Origin: Nitrospira sp.
GTDB taxonomy: Bacteria; Nitrospirota; Nitrospiria; Nitrospirales; Nitrospiraceae
Direction: 5' to 3'
DNA length: 56,366 bases
Assembly: GCA_024330945.1 (NCBI GenBank)
Contig: JANDJJ010000003.1
Location: forward strand, 1 to 56,366
The notes beneath the pieces were generated by a model. That model had not been told where the DNA came from. It made no database searches and worked only from the letters and a program-made list of their open reading frames with translations. This document shows, piece by piece, positions 47,402 through 56,366 of this stretch. Positions within the stretch are counted from its first letter, which is position 1, and each line of letters starts with the position of its first letter. Both the position numbers and the translations under genes were made by a program.

Positions 47402-48616
47402 ATGGCCACTTTTGCATATGTCGGACGAACCAAATCCGGAGCGGTCAGAAAGGGAGAACTCGTCGCAAAGACGCGTGATGAAGCGGTTGAAATTTTACGC
47501 AAACAGAGCGTCGTTGTCACAAGTCTTCAAGAGAAGGCGAGCCGGGCGGGGGGCTCTTTCGGTTTTGGAAGGGGAGTCAGCGAGAAGGACTTGGTCGTCT
47601 TCACACGCCAGTTCGGTACGATGATCAACGCCGGGCTTCCCTTGGTTCAGTGCCTGGACATTCTGGCGACCCAGTCGGAGAACGCCGTGCTCAAGAAGGC
47701 GGTCGCCGAGATCAAAGTCGATGTCGAATCCGGTTCGACTTTCTCGGACGCGCTCCGCAAACACCCGAAGATTTTCGACGATTTGTATGTGAACATGGTG
47801 CATGCCGGCGAGGTCGGCGGTTTGTTGGACACGATCATGAGCCGCTTGTCCAAACACATTGAAAAGGCTATGAAGTTGAAGGGGCAAATCAAGAGCGCGA
47901 TGGTTTATCCGTCGGCGATCATCGGTATCGCCGTCATCGTCATCACCGTCCTCATGATTTGGGTGATCCCCGTTTTTGAGAAAATGTTCAAGGAAATGTC
48001 CGGCGGGACCATGGCGCTGCCAGGGCCGACGCAGCTCGTGATCGACATGAGCAATTTCGTACAGGCCAGTTGGTACATGATCGTGGCCGCGATCATCGGC
48101 GTCGTCGTCGCGGTGAAAAAATACTATGCGACCGCTCAAGGACGGTTGGCGATCGATAAGTCGTTGCTGAAATTGCCGATCTTCGGCGGCCTCATTCTCA
48201 AGGCGTCCGTGGCCAAGTTCACGCGGACTCTGGGGACGTTGCTGTCCAGTGGGGTGCCCTTGCTAGAGGCGCTCACGATTTGTGCGAAGACGGCGGGGAA
48301 CAAGGTCGTCGAAGGCTCGCTTTTGGAGGCAAAAGTCAGCATCAGCGGCGGAAAGACGATCGCCGATCCGCTTGCCAAGAGCGGAACGTTTCCCAAAATG
48401 GTGACGCACATGATCGCGGTCGGCGAATCGACGGGGGCATTGGATAACATGCTGGGGAAAATCGCCGACTTTTACGAAGACGAAGTGGACGAAGCCGTGG
48501 CCAACCTGACGGCGCTGTTGGAGCCGATGATGATGGTGTTTCTGGGGGTCACGGTGGGATTCATCGTGGTCGCCATGTATTTGCCCATCTTTACGATGGC
48601 GTCCGCCATCGGATAG
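47402..48616 (+). CDS. pilC: type IV pilus inner membrane protein PilC / type II secretion F family
   Basis: FAYVGRTKSGAVRKGELVA...VFTRQFGTMINAGLPLVQCLDILA...FTRTLGTLLSSGVPLLEAL...LLEPMMMVFLGVTVGFIVVAMYLPIFTM. Confidence 0.95.
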   Translation: MATFAYVGRTKSGAVRKGELVAKTRDEAVEILRKQSVVVTSLQEKASRAGGSFGFGRGVSEKDLVVFTRQFGTMINAGLPLVQCLDILATQSENAVLKKAVAEIKVDVESGSTFSDALRKHPKIFDDLYVNMVHAGEVGGLLDTIMSRLSKHIEKAMKLKGQIKSAMVYPSAIIGIAVIVITVLMIWVIPVFEKMFKEMSGGTMALPGPTQLVIDMSNFVQASWYMIVAAIIGVVVAVKKYYATAQGRLAIDKSLLKLPIFGGLILKASVAKFTRTLGTLLSSGVPLLEALTICAKTAGNKVVEGSLLEAKVSISGGKTIADPLAKSGTFPKMVTHMIAVGESTGALDNMLGKIADFYEDEVDEAVANLTALLEPMMMVFLGVTVGFIVVAMYLPIFTMASAIG

Positions 48617-48667
48617 GGAAGTGAGCCGAAAAAATGGGCCGGGCGCAAGGACGGGCTGCTCGACTCG

Positions 48668-48847
48668 ATGCTCTACGAAGGGACGTTGTCCATCCTTGTC
48701 AAGACTCGTGAAAGTTTCGGCAGGCTGGTCTCCGGCCCGATGCCCTCTCTGCTTCCCAAGAAGCTCCTGCGCACGTGGTTTTATGAAGAACACGGGGCGT
48801 CCGACGAGGAAGGCCGGGCAGGCTCTCGCGGGCCGGTCGCGCCATGA
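48668..48847 (+). CDS. small putative ORF between pilC and pilS (59 aa)
   Basis: MLYEGTLSILVKTRESFGRLVSGPMPSLLPKKLLRTWFYEEHGASDEEGRAGSRGPVAP; stop overlaps the pilS ATG (ATGA). Confidence 0.35.
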   Translation: MLYEGTLSILVKTRESFGRLVSGPMPSLLPKKLLRTWFYEEHGASDEEGRAGSRGPVAP

Positions 48848-50538
48848 GAGACATCAGGACAAGAATTTACTGGCTGATGGGGCTGCGCCTGGTGTTGGTG
48901 ACCCTCCTGTTGGGACTCTCTCTGACCTTTCATGTCACGAGGGGAGAGCAGGCTCAGACTTTTTACGCGCTGATCGTCTTTACCTACGGGGCGACCATCG
49001 TCTACGTGGTCGTGATGCGAAAGCTCGCGAGCCCCGAAGCGATGGCCAGGCTGGCGTGGGCCCAAATCGCCGTCGATTTGCTGCTGGAAACGATCTTGAT
49101 CGCAAGAACGGGAGGTGTCGAAAGTCCCTTTGCGGTGCTGTACGTCGTCAGTGTGGCAGTGGCCAGCCTCGTTCCGCGGCGGCACGCCGGGCTGTTCGCC
49201 GCGAGCCTCTGCATCATCCTCTTCGGCATATTGACGAACGTTCAGCTCTATGGACTTACCGAATCCTGGGGCTGGTTGCCGCAGGCTCGTCTGAGCGCGG
49301 CCGAGTCTCTCCAGACCTTCGGCGTTCATGGGCTCGCGTTTCTGGTCGTCGGGTTCTTGAGCGGTGTGTTGGCGGACCAACTTCAGCAGGCCGATCGGTC
49401 GCTGCACGAGAAAGAGCGGGGACTGAGCCGGTTGCGGGCGTTCCACGAGTCCATCGTCCAAAGCATCAGCAGCGGCGTGTTCACGACCGATGAATGCGGT
49501 CGCATTACGTCGTTCAATCCCGCGGCGCAAGAGGCGACCGGCTACACGTTTGATCAAGTGTATGGGAAACTCTGGACCGACGTGTTCAATTGGCATCCTC
49601 CGCAAGAGCAGGATCATGATTCCCCCCTGCTCGACGCCCATCAACGATTGGAAGTGGAATGTAAGCGGGCGGACGGCAACCGGCTGGTCCTGGGGATGAC
49701 GCTCGCGCCGCTCCATGAACAAGGGGAACAAACGGGCATGGTCGGCGTCTTCAAGGATCTGACGCAAATTCGCGATCTGGAGGATGAAATGAAGCGGAAA
49801 GAGTGGCTGGCCACCCTCGGCGAGATGTCGGCGGGTATGGCGCATGAAATCAGGAATCCCCTCGGCGCACTCGCCGGCGCCATGCAAATGCTACGAAACG
49901 ACGCTCCTGCCGATGCAACCGGCCGGCGTTTGATGGACATCGCCATTCGCGAGGCCACGAGACTGGATGCCATCATCACGGAATTTCTCCAATATGCGAG
50001 ACCGCCGGCGCTGAATTTGAAAGAGGCGGATTTGAACAAAGTCCTTGCCGAGACGGTTGCCCTGGTCCAACATGAGGCGCGCGGGAGAACGAACGTCAGC
50101 ATCGAGACCTCCTTCAGCGACGAAGCCCTGACGGCGCAAATCGATCAAGATCAAATGAAACAGGTGTTCTGGAACCTCGCCGTCAACGCGTTTGACGCCA
50201 TGCCGCATGGCGGACGACTCGCGATCGCCACCAGGCGCCGGAAAGTGGACGTCGGCGGTCGAAAGGCGGACGTCGTGGAAATCTTGTTTCAAGATTCCGG
50301 AGGAGGGATTCCGAAAAAGAACCTGGACAAGATCTTTTTGCCGTTCTTTACGACCAAAAGCCATGGGTCTGGATTGGGGTTGGCGGCTGTGCATCGCATC
50401 GTCGATTTGCACGGGGGATGGATCAAGGTGGAAAGCCGAGAAAACGAGGGAACTCGTTTTGTCGTCTGTTTGCCGCATCCGGCCGGCGCCGGGGTGCGAT
50501 TATGGCATGAAGGGCGAGAGCCGTGGAAAAGATCCTAG
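48844..50538 (+). CDS. pilS: PilS/NtrB-type sensor histidine kinase with PAS domain
   Basis: 6 TM-like N-terminus, PAS (VQSISSGVFTTDECGRITSFNPAAQEATGY), HisKA (GEMSAGMAHEIRNPLGALAGAMQML), HATPase (GSGLGLAAVHRIVDLHGG). Confidence 0.93.
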   Translation: MRDIRTRIYWLMGLRLVLVTLLLGLSLTFHVTRGEQAQTFYALIVFTYGATIVYVVVMRKLASPEAMARLAWAQIAVDLLLETILIARTGGVESPFAVLYVVSVAVASLVPRRHAGLFAASLCIILFGILTNVQLYGLTESWGWLPQARLSAAESLQTFGVHGLAFLVVGFLSGVLADQLQQADRSLHEKERGLSRLRAFHESIVQSISSGVFTTDECGRITSFNPAAQEATGYTFDQVYGKLWTDVFNWHPPQEQDHDSPLLDAHQRLEVECKRADGNRLVLGMTLAPLHEQGEQTGMVGVFKDLTQIRDLEDEMKRKEWLATLGEMSAGMAHEIRNPLGALAGAMQMLRNDAPADATGRRLMDIAIREATRLDAIITEFLQYARPPALNLKEADLNKVLAETVALVQHEARGRTNVSIETSFSDEALTAQIDQDQMKQVFWNLAVNAFDAMPHGGRLAIATRRRKVDVGGRKADVVEILFQDSGGGIPKKNLDKIFLPFFTTKSHGSGLGLAAVHRIVDLHGGWIKVESRENEGTRFVVCLPHPAGAGVRLWHEGREPWKRS

Positions 50539-51908
50539 TCGTCGACGACGAAGAAAGCTTGCGGGACGTGCTGAGCATCATGCTCAAACGGACCGGCTAC
50601 ACCGTCACCAGCGTGGCCGACGGCGAACAAGCCTTGGAGATCTTGAACAAGGAAATTTTCGATCTGGTGATTACCGATCTGCGGATGCCCAAAATCGACG
50701 GCATGGAGGTATTAAAAGCCGCCAAGTCCGCCGCCCCGGAGACGGTCGTGTTGGTGATCACGGCGTTTGCGTCCGCCGAATCGGCGGTCGAGGCCATGAA
50801 GCAAGGCGCGTACGATTATCTGACCAAGCCGTTCCAGATCGACGAAGTGCAACTGATCATCCGCAATGCGTTGGAGAAGCGGCGGTTGACGACCGAGAAC
50901 ATGTTGCTCAAACGCGAGATTGCGAGCCGGGCTTCCTTTTCACAACTGGTGGGGCAAAGCGAGGCGATGCAGAAAGTCTTCGACGTCGTTCGCAAGGTGG
51001 CCGATTCAAGGAGCAACGTCTTAATCTGCGGCGAGAGCGGAACCGGGAAAGAGCTGGTTGCACGGGCGATTCACTATAACAGCGCCAGGAGCGCGATGCC
51101 GTTCGTGGCCGTCAACTGCGGCGCCGTGCCGGAGACGTTGTTGGAGAGCGAATTGTTCGGTCACATGAAAGGTTCGTTCACCGGCGCCATCTCGAACAAG
51201 GTCGGTTTGTTCGAAGTGGCCAACGGCGGGACGATTTTTCTCGATGAGATCGGGGATACGCCTCCGTCGATTCAAGTGAAACTGCTGCGGGTCATTCAAG
51301 AGCGTGAGTTCAGGCGAGTGGGGGGGCATCAGGACGTCAAAGTCGACGTCCGGATCGTCGCCGCGACAAACAAGGATCTTGAAAAGGCGGTCGCCGACGG
51401 TTCGTTTCGACAGGATCTCTATTATCGACTGGACGTCATTCCGATCCGGCTCCCGCCGCTGCGGATGCGGACCGGCGACATTCCGTTGTTGGTGAACCAT
51501 TTTCTTGAACGGTTCTCCAAGGAAAGCGGAAAGTCGGTTCCAACGTTGAGCCCGGATGCCCTGCGCGTGCTGTTGGAACACGAATGGAGGGGCAACGTCC
51601 GCGAGCTGGAGAATCTGATCGAGCGGGTGGTCGCCTTTTCGAAGGGGGAGACGGTGACCGATGCGGAGGTGCGGGGGTGGCTCCATCGGCCCGTTGCACC
51701 GGCACCGCAACAGCTTGTTCCTCTTGAATTGACGGATGAGGGGGTTGATCTCGAAGGGCTCGTTAACCGCATCGAGAGAGAGTTGCTGCTGAAAGCGCTC
51801 GAGCGATCGAAATGGGTCAAGAAAAAAGCGGCTCGACTCCTTCGCCTCAACACCAGATCATTCCGCTATCGACTGGAGAAGTATGCTATAAAAGGAGGCC
51901 GTGACTAA
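50523..51908 (+). CDS. pilR: sigma-54 dependent response regulator PilR/NtrC type
   Basis: Receiver (ILVVDDEESLRDVL), GESGTGKELVARAIH, ELFGHMKGSFTGA (GAFTGA-like), C-terminal Fis HTH (AARLLRLNTRSFRYRLEKY). Confidence 0.95.
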   Translation: MEKILVVDDEESLRDVLSIMLKRTGYTVTSVADGEQALEILNKEIFDLVITDLRMPKIDGMEVLKAAKSAAPETVVLVITAFASAESAVEAMKQGAYDYLTKPFQIDEVQLIIRNALEKRRLTTENMLLKREIASRASFSQLVGQSEAMQKVFDVVRKVADSRSNVLICGESGTGKELVARAIHYNSARSAMPFVAVNCGAVPETLLESELFGHMKGSFTGAISNKVGLFEVANGGTIFLDEIGDTPPSIQVKLLRVIQEREFRRVGGHQDVKVDVRIVAATNKDLEKAVADGSFRQDLYYRLDVIPIRLPPLRMRTGDIPLLVNHFLERFSKESGKSVPTLSPDALRVLLEHEWRGNVRELENLIERVVAFSKGETVTDAEVRGWLHRPVAPAPQQLVPLELTDEGVDLEGLVNRIERELLLKALERSKWVKKKAARLLRLNTRSFRYRLEKYAIKGGRD

Positions 51909-52830
51909 GCCTCTTCCCGCATCAACTCCGGCCCCTTCTTACGCGGTGACCGTTTCGGCTCCAGCCAAAGTGAACCTGATCCTTCGCGTACTCGACCGCC
52001 GCGCCGACGGATTTCACAACCTCTGGTCGTTGATGCAGACCGTCGGGTTGGAGGACGAAATTTCTCTTCGGCTCGATGAAAATCACGACGAGATCCGATT
52101 GCGCTGCGACGATCCTTCTTTGGCCGCCGATCAAACCAATCTGGTCTACCGGGCTGCTGACGCGGTGTTGCTCCACTGCCGCCGGAGAGTCGGAGTCGAG
52201 ATCATGCTGACCAAGCGAATTCCGATGGGAGCGGGGTTGGGGGGAGGGAGCAGCGACGCGGCCGCCACGATCGTCGGCTTGAGTCGATTGCTCGATTTAC
52301 GATGGTCGGCGGCCGACATGGCCCAGGTCGGCCGAACGTTGGGAAGCGACGTGCCGTTCTTTTTTTTCGCTCCCACCGCCGTCGTGACGGGGAGAGGGGA
52401 AGAGGTGCGCTCCGTTCACCTCCCAGGGGAGCGAGGAATCGTGCTGGTCTATCCCGGGTTCTCGATTGAAACCAAACGGGCTTATCAAACACTGGCTTCC
52501 CGCCGCACCCACGTGCGGCCGCTCTCCGCCGCCCATGCGGCACTCGGGCGGGAACGGCGACTTTCATGGGCGCAGATCCTTGAGAGCGCCGAGAACGACT
52601 TCGAAGAGCCGATGTTTGAAGCCTATCCTGCTCTCCGAGTCATCAAACACACGCTCCTGAAACTGGGCGCCGAAGCCGCTCTGCTGTCCGGCAGCGGCGC
52701 CACGGTCTTCGGCGTGTTTCATGATGAACGCAAGGCCAGGAAAGCCGCGAGCGACTACCCGGCTCAAGCTCGGGACAAGGTCTTTGCCGCCCCCACGGGG
52801 CGCGGTCCGGTACGCTGCCTTCTACTATAA
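51901..52830 (+). CDS. ispE: 4-diphosphocytidyl-2-C-methyl-D-erythritol kinase
   Basis: APAKVNLILRVLDRRADGFHNLWSLMQTV...KRIPMGAGLGGGSSDAAATI...LSGSGATVFGVF. Confidence 0.95.
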   Translation: MTKPLPASTPAPSYAVTVSAPAKVNLILRVLDRRADGFHNLWSLMQTVGLEDEISLRLDENHDEIRLRCDDPSLAADQTNLVYRAADAVLLHCRRRVGVEIMLTKRIPMGAGLGGGSSDAAATIVGLSRLLDLRWSAADMAQVGRTLGSDVPFFFFAPTAVVTGRGEEVRSVHLPGERGIVLVYPGFSIETKRAYQTLASRRTHVRPLSAAHAALGRERRLSWAQILESAENDFEEPMFEAYPALRVIKHTLLKLGAEAALLSGSGATVFGVFHDERKARKAASDYPAQARDKVFAAPTGRGPVRCLLL

Positions 52831-52849
52831 GTGTCCGGCGCGGAGTCAG

Positions 52850-52935
52850 TTGACAGCCGCCGGAGATTTTCGATAGAGTCGGCAGGCCTTTTCTTTTCCC
52901 CACGCCACAGCGTGGAGAGACCGGGGAAATCCCGG
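52850..52935 (+). promoter_or_regulatory. prs promoter and leader hairpins
   Basis: TTGACA (52850-52855), N18, TAGAGT (52874-52879); hairpins CCACGC-CACA-GCGTGG (52900-52915) and CCGGG-GAAAT-CCCGG (52921-52935). Confidence 0.35.
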
Positions 52936-53016
52936 CGTTCGCCGCGTAACGACGAAAAAGAGTCACGAAGTCCAGCTCCGAAGAAGATCTCCGATCGGAC
53001 GATTCCGGAACACCCC

Positions 53017-53958
53017 ATGAACAGAGAGTTGAAAATTTTCTCCGGCAACGCCAACCTCGCGCTCGCCCAGGAAATTTGCGCGTATCTGGGGCAGAAGCTT
53101 GGAGAGGCGACGGTCTCCTCGTTCAGCGACGGAGAGATTCGGGTGAAAATCGAGGAAAACGTGCGAGGCGCGGACGTGTTCGTCGTGCAGTCCTGCTGTC
53201 ATCCGGTCAACGATTCGCTGATGGAGCTGTTGATCATCATCGACGCGCTCAAACGATCGTCGGCGAATCGTATCACCGCCGTCATTCCGTATTTCGGTTA
53301 CGCCCGCCAAGATCGTAAAGACCAGCCCCGCGTGCCGATCACCGCCAAACTGGTCGCCGATTTGATCACCACGGCGGGTGCGGATCGTGTGCTGACCATG
53401 GATCTGCACGCCGGACAGATTCAAGGTTTCTTCAACGTGCCGGTCGATCATCTTTACGCCATGCCGGTGTTGTTGGAGTACATCCAAAAGCGAAAGATCG
53501 ACGATCTGGTGTTGGTCTCTCCCGACGCCGGCGGTGTGGAGCGGGCAAGGGCTTTCGCCAAGCGGGTGCAGGCGACGCTCGCGATCATCGACAAACGGAG
53601 AGAAGGGCCGAATCAAGCCCAGGTGATGAACATCATCGGCGACGTGAAGGGCAAAAGCGTCCTTTTGCTCGATGACATGATCGACACGGCCGGAACGATC
53701 GTGCAAGGGGCGCAGGCTTGCGCCGACCAAGGCGCGCGCGAAGTCTGGACGGCTTGCACGCACGCCGTGTTGTCCGGGCCCGCCTTGGAACGATTGCGGG
53801 ATTCTTGTATCACTCAGGTCGTGACGACCAACACCATTCCGTTGCAGGGGAAAGAACGGGTGTGCCCCAAGCTTCATCAATTGTCGGTCGCGCCTCTCTT
53901 GGGAGAAGCCATCCGACGCATCCATGAGGACGAATCGGTCAGTTCACTCTTTGCGTAG
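53017..53958 (+). CDS. prs: ribose-phosphate pyrophosphokinase
   Basis: [21 protein letters not shown]...[11 protein letters not shown]...[12 protein letters not shown]. Confidence 0.97.
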   Translation: MNRELKIFSGNANLALAQEICAYLGQKLGEATVSSFSDGEIRVKIEENVRGADVFVVQSCCHPVNDSLMELLIIIDALKRSSANRITAVIPYFGYARQDRKDQPRVPITAKLVADLITTAGADRVLTMDLHAGQIQGFFNVPVDHLYAMPVLLEYIQKRKIDDLVLVSPDAGGVERARAFAKRVQATLAIIDKRREGPNQAQVMNIIGDVKGKSVLLLDDMIDTAGTIVQGAQACADQGAREVWTACTHAVLSGPALERLRDSCITQVVTTNTIPLQGKERVCPKLHQLSVAPLLGEAIRRIHEDESVSSLFA

Positions 53959-54006
53959 GCCCGGTGAGCGGGGTTTCTGGCCTCGGAAAGGGAGTAAAGG
54001 AGTATC

Positions 54007-54774
54007 ATGAAGTTCGAGCTGGTAGCCACAGTGAGAGAGCGGGCGGGAAAAGGCGTGGCCAGGGCCATGCGTCGAGCAGGCAAAATTCCGGCGGTGTTGT
54101 ACGGGCAAGGCGAGTGCATGTTGTTGTCCGTGAGTCCGACGCCGTTGATGAAAATTTTGAAGTCTCATGCCGGCAGTTCGGCGTTGATCGCGTTGACCAT
54201 CGAAGGGGCGAAGTCCAATCCCAACCGGACGGCGCTGCTGCGCGATTATCAGCTTGATCCGGTGAGCGGAGCTGTGTTGCACGCCGACCTTTTTGAGGTG
54301 TCGATGAGCAAGCCGATTCGGGTCAAAATCCCGATTCAAGTCGTCGGCGGCACCCCCGTCGGCGTCAAAGAAGGGGGCGTGTTGCATCACAATCTGCGTG
54401 AATTGCACATCGAATGTCTGCCGTCGGCCTTGCCGGATCACATTGAGATTGATGCGTCGGGGTTGGCCATCGGAAGCGGCGTTCACGTCAAAGAGCTCAC
54501 GGTGGGCGAGGGTATTCGACTGTTGGACGATGCCGATCAAATGGTGGTGAGCGTGGCGGCGCCCCTCTCCGACGCCAAGCTTGAAGCTCTTCTGACCAGC
54601 GGCACCGCGGCGGGAGCGGAGCCCGAGGTCATCGCGAAGGGCAAAGAGGCAGGGGGTGAAGGCGCCGGTGCCGAGGCGGCCAAGGCCGGAGCGGCGGCCG
54701 GCGAAGGAAAGGCCGCTGAAAAGAAGGAAGCGGCGCCCAAGGCGGAAAAGAAAGAGGCTGAAAAGAAGAAATAA
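54007..54774 (+). CDS. rplY: 50S ribosomal protein L25/general stress protein Ctc
   Basis: VRERAGKGVARAMRRAGKIPAVLYG...DLFEVSMSKPIRVKIPI; long Ala/Glu/Lys C-terminal tail. Confidence 0.95.
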   Translation: MKFELVATVRERAGKGVARAMRRAGKIPAVLYGQGECMLLSVSPTPLMKILKSHAGSSALIALTIEGAKSNPNRTALLRDYQLDPVSGAVLHADLFEVSMSKPIRVKIPIQVVGGTPVGVKEGGVLHHNLRELHIECLPSALPDHIEIDASGLAIGSGVHVKELTVGEGIRLLDDADQMVVSVAAPLSDAKLEALLTSGTAAGAEPEVIAKGKEAGGEGAGAEAAKAGAAAGEGKAAEKKEAAPKAEKKEAEKKK

Positions 54775-54776
54775 CG

Positions 54777-55361
54777 TTGCGCCTTCTTGTCGGATTGGGC
54801 AATCCCGGACCAGCCTACGTTCGGACCCGTCACAACGTCGGGATGTGGGTGATCGAGCGGGCCGCCGCTCGATGGACGATCTCTCTCCAACCACGTCGGA
54901 CCGCTCGAATCGGAACCGGACGGCTCGGATCGGAGCCGGTCACGTTGGCCGGCTTGCTCGATTGGATGAATATCACGGGCCCTCCCATCAAAAGCCTCCT
55001 GCGAGAGCTGAATCTGACGCCCGACGATCTCATTCTCATCCACGACGATCTCGACCTGGAGCCCGGGCGACTCCGCGTCAAATCCGACGGGGGGCACGGC
55101 GGGCACAACGGCGTGCGATCCGTGATCGAAGCGTTGGGCACATCTCGGTTCGTGCGGGTCAAAATCGGGATCGGCCGTCCGGCGCCCGGTCAAAACCCCG
55201 CTGACTATGTGTTGGAGCCGGTTACGGCGGATGAGATGCGCCTGTTCGATCCCTGTCTTGAGCGGGCGGTGGATGCCTTGGAGTGGGTGATCCAGCAGGG
55301 GGTGACGGCGGCGATGAACCGGTTCAACGTGCGAGACAGAAAAGAAGGCGGCGAGTCGTGA
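54777..55361 (+). CDS. pth: peptidyl-tRNA hydrolase
   Basis: LLVGLGNPGPAYVRTRHNVGMWV...LILIHDDLDLEPGRLRVKSDGGHGGHNGVRSVIEALG; TTG start. Confidence 0.95.
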   Translation: MRLLVGLGNPGPAYVRTRHNVGMWVIERAAARWTISLQPRRTARIGTGRLGSEPVTLAGLLDWMNITGPPIKSLLRELNLTPDDLILIHDDLDLEPGRLRVKSDGGHGGHNGVRSVIEALGTSRFVRVKIGIGRPAPGQNPADYVLEPVTADEMRLFDPCLERAVDALEWVIQQGVTAAMNRFNVRDRKEGGES

Positions 55362-55426
55362 AAGATTCCTGCTGTTGAGTGTTCAAGCTTGACGAAGGAA
55401 ACTTCCGAACCGTCGAATTTCACATC

Positions 55427-56366
55427 ATGGGACTTTGTTGCGGCATGATCGGGCTCCCGAACGTCGGCAAAACGACGGTCTTCAATGCCCTGACCGGCGG
55501 CGGGGCCTTGGCGGCCAATTACCCGTTCGCGACCGTCGATCCCAACATCGGTATTGCCCTGGTTCCTGATCCACGATTGAGCGTCCTCACTGCCATCTTC
55601 AAGTCAAAAAAAACCACCTACAGCATGCTTGAAGTGCGGGACATCGCCGGATTGGTCGAAGGGGCCAGCAAGGGCGAAGGGCTGGGCAATCAGTTTTTGG
55701 GCCATATCCGCGAGGTGGACGCGCTGTTGCACGTCGTGCGTTGTTTTCAGGGAACCGACGTGGTGCACGTGAGCGGAACCGTCGACCCCCTTCGCGACAT
55801 CGGGGTCATCGAAACCGAATTGATGCTGGCCGATCTGGAGACGCTCGAACGTCGCAAACAAAAAACGGAAAAGAAGGTCCGGGCAGGTGACAAGAAGGCC
55901 GCCTTCGAGGTCGAGTTTCTTGGACGGTTGATGAATCAACTTGATAACGGGCAGTGGCTCGGCAACCGGACTTACACGCCTGACGAGCGGCTGATTCTCA
56001 ATGAGTGTCAATTGCTCGCCGCCAAGCCGGTCCTGTTCGTGGCCAATGTCTCGGAAGACACGCGAGCCGGTGACGCGATGGTGCAGGCCGTGCGCGAGTT
56101 CGCCGCGAAGCGCGGCGCCGGGGTCGTGGTCCTTTGCGGCCAGCTTGAGGCGGAGGTGGCCTCGTTGCCGGACGCCGAACGGGAGGCCTTTCTTAAGGAA
56201 CTGGGGTTGGCCGAATCAGGTCTTGTCCGGCTCACGCGCGAAGCGTACGGACTGCTCAACCTCGTCACCTTTTTCACCGCCGGAGAAACCGAATCGCGGG
56301 CCTGGCCCATTCCGCGTGGCACCAAGGCCCCGCAAGCGGCGGGGAAAATTCACTCGGATATGGAGC
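55427..56366 (+). CDS. ychF: redox-regulated ATPase YchF, 3' end outside window
   Basis: MGLCCGMIGLPNVGKTTVFNALTGGGALAANYPFATVDPNIGIALVPDPRLSVL...LEVRDIAGLVEGASKGEGLGNQFLGHIREVDALLHVVRCF. Confidence 0.95.
   Translation, partial: MGLCCGMIGLPNVGKTTVFNALTGGGALAANYPFATVDPNIGIALVPDPRLSVLTAIFKSKKTTYSMLEVRDIAGLVEGASKGEGLGNQFLGHIREVDALLHVVRCFQGTDVVHVSGTVDPLRDIGVIETELMLADLETLERRKQKTEKKVRAGDKKAAFEVEFLGRLMNQLDNGQWLGNRTYTPDERLILNECQLLAAKPVLFVANVSEDTRAGDAMVQAVREFAAKRGAGVVVLCGQLEAEVASLPDAEREAFLKELGLAESGLVRLTREAYGLLNLVTFFTAGETESRAWPIPRGTKAPQAAGKIHSDME

Noticed and set aside
52831-53016. Possible tRNA between ispE and prs
   Set aside because: tRNA-Gln is often found at this location in other bacteria, but no cloverleaf or CCA-end could be assembled here; only short local hairpins
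1-56366. CRISPR arrays, IS elements or prophage genes
   Set aside because: No regularly spaced repeats, transposase or phage structural motifs were found in any frame examined

Overview
The window looks chromosomal, high-GC and Nitrospirota-like (probably Nitrospira; an inference from gene content). No tRNA, rRNA, CRISPR array, IS element or prophage was recognised. Main blocks: (1) 2-9.1 kb: DUF2914, DUF1499, a SpeD-family and an SCP2-like protein, an RND efflux permease with its fusion protein, and a PilZ protein. (2) 9.3-17.6 kb: an apparent phosphonate, probably phosphonolipid, biosynthesis locus. It has a PEP-mutase-like/nucleotidyltransferase fusion, a two-gene phosphonopyruvate decarboxylase, an AEP aminotransferase, a second nucleotidyltransferase, an NTase-like/CDP-alcohol phosphatidyltransferase fusion and an LPG-synthase-TM flippase-like membrane protein. 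(3) 17.7-23.8 kb: Hsp20, a small membrane ORF with a sequestered SD, CstA, YajQ, a YCF48/BNR-like lipoprotein and a secreted repeat protein. (4) 24-44.5 kb: a complete dcw cluster (rsmH-ftsL-ftsI-murE-murF-mraY-murD-ftsW-murG-murC-murB-ddl-ftsQ-ftsA-ftsZ) running into a Gram-positive-like ylm block (pgeF-yggS-proC-yggT-divIVA). (5) 45-56 kb: beta-lactamase-fold hydrolase, PgsA-like, PilC, PilS/PilR, ispE-prs-rplY-pth-ychF. The best candidate for an undescribed system is the phosphonolipid-type cluster: its PEP-mutase lacks the canonical EDKx5NS motif, and it carries three NTase-type domains with graded loss of the signature motif. Second is the palindrome-rich, near-consensus promoter in front of rsmH. 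All motif comparisons are from memory and no searches were run.
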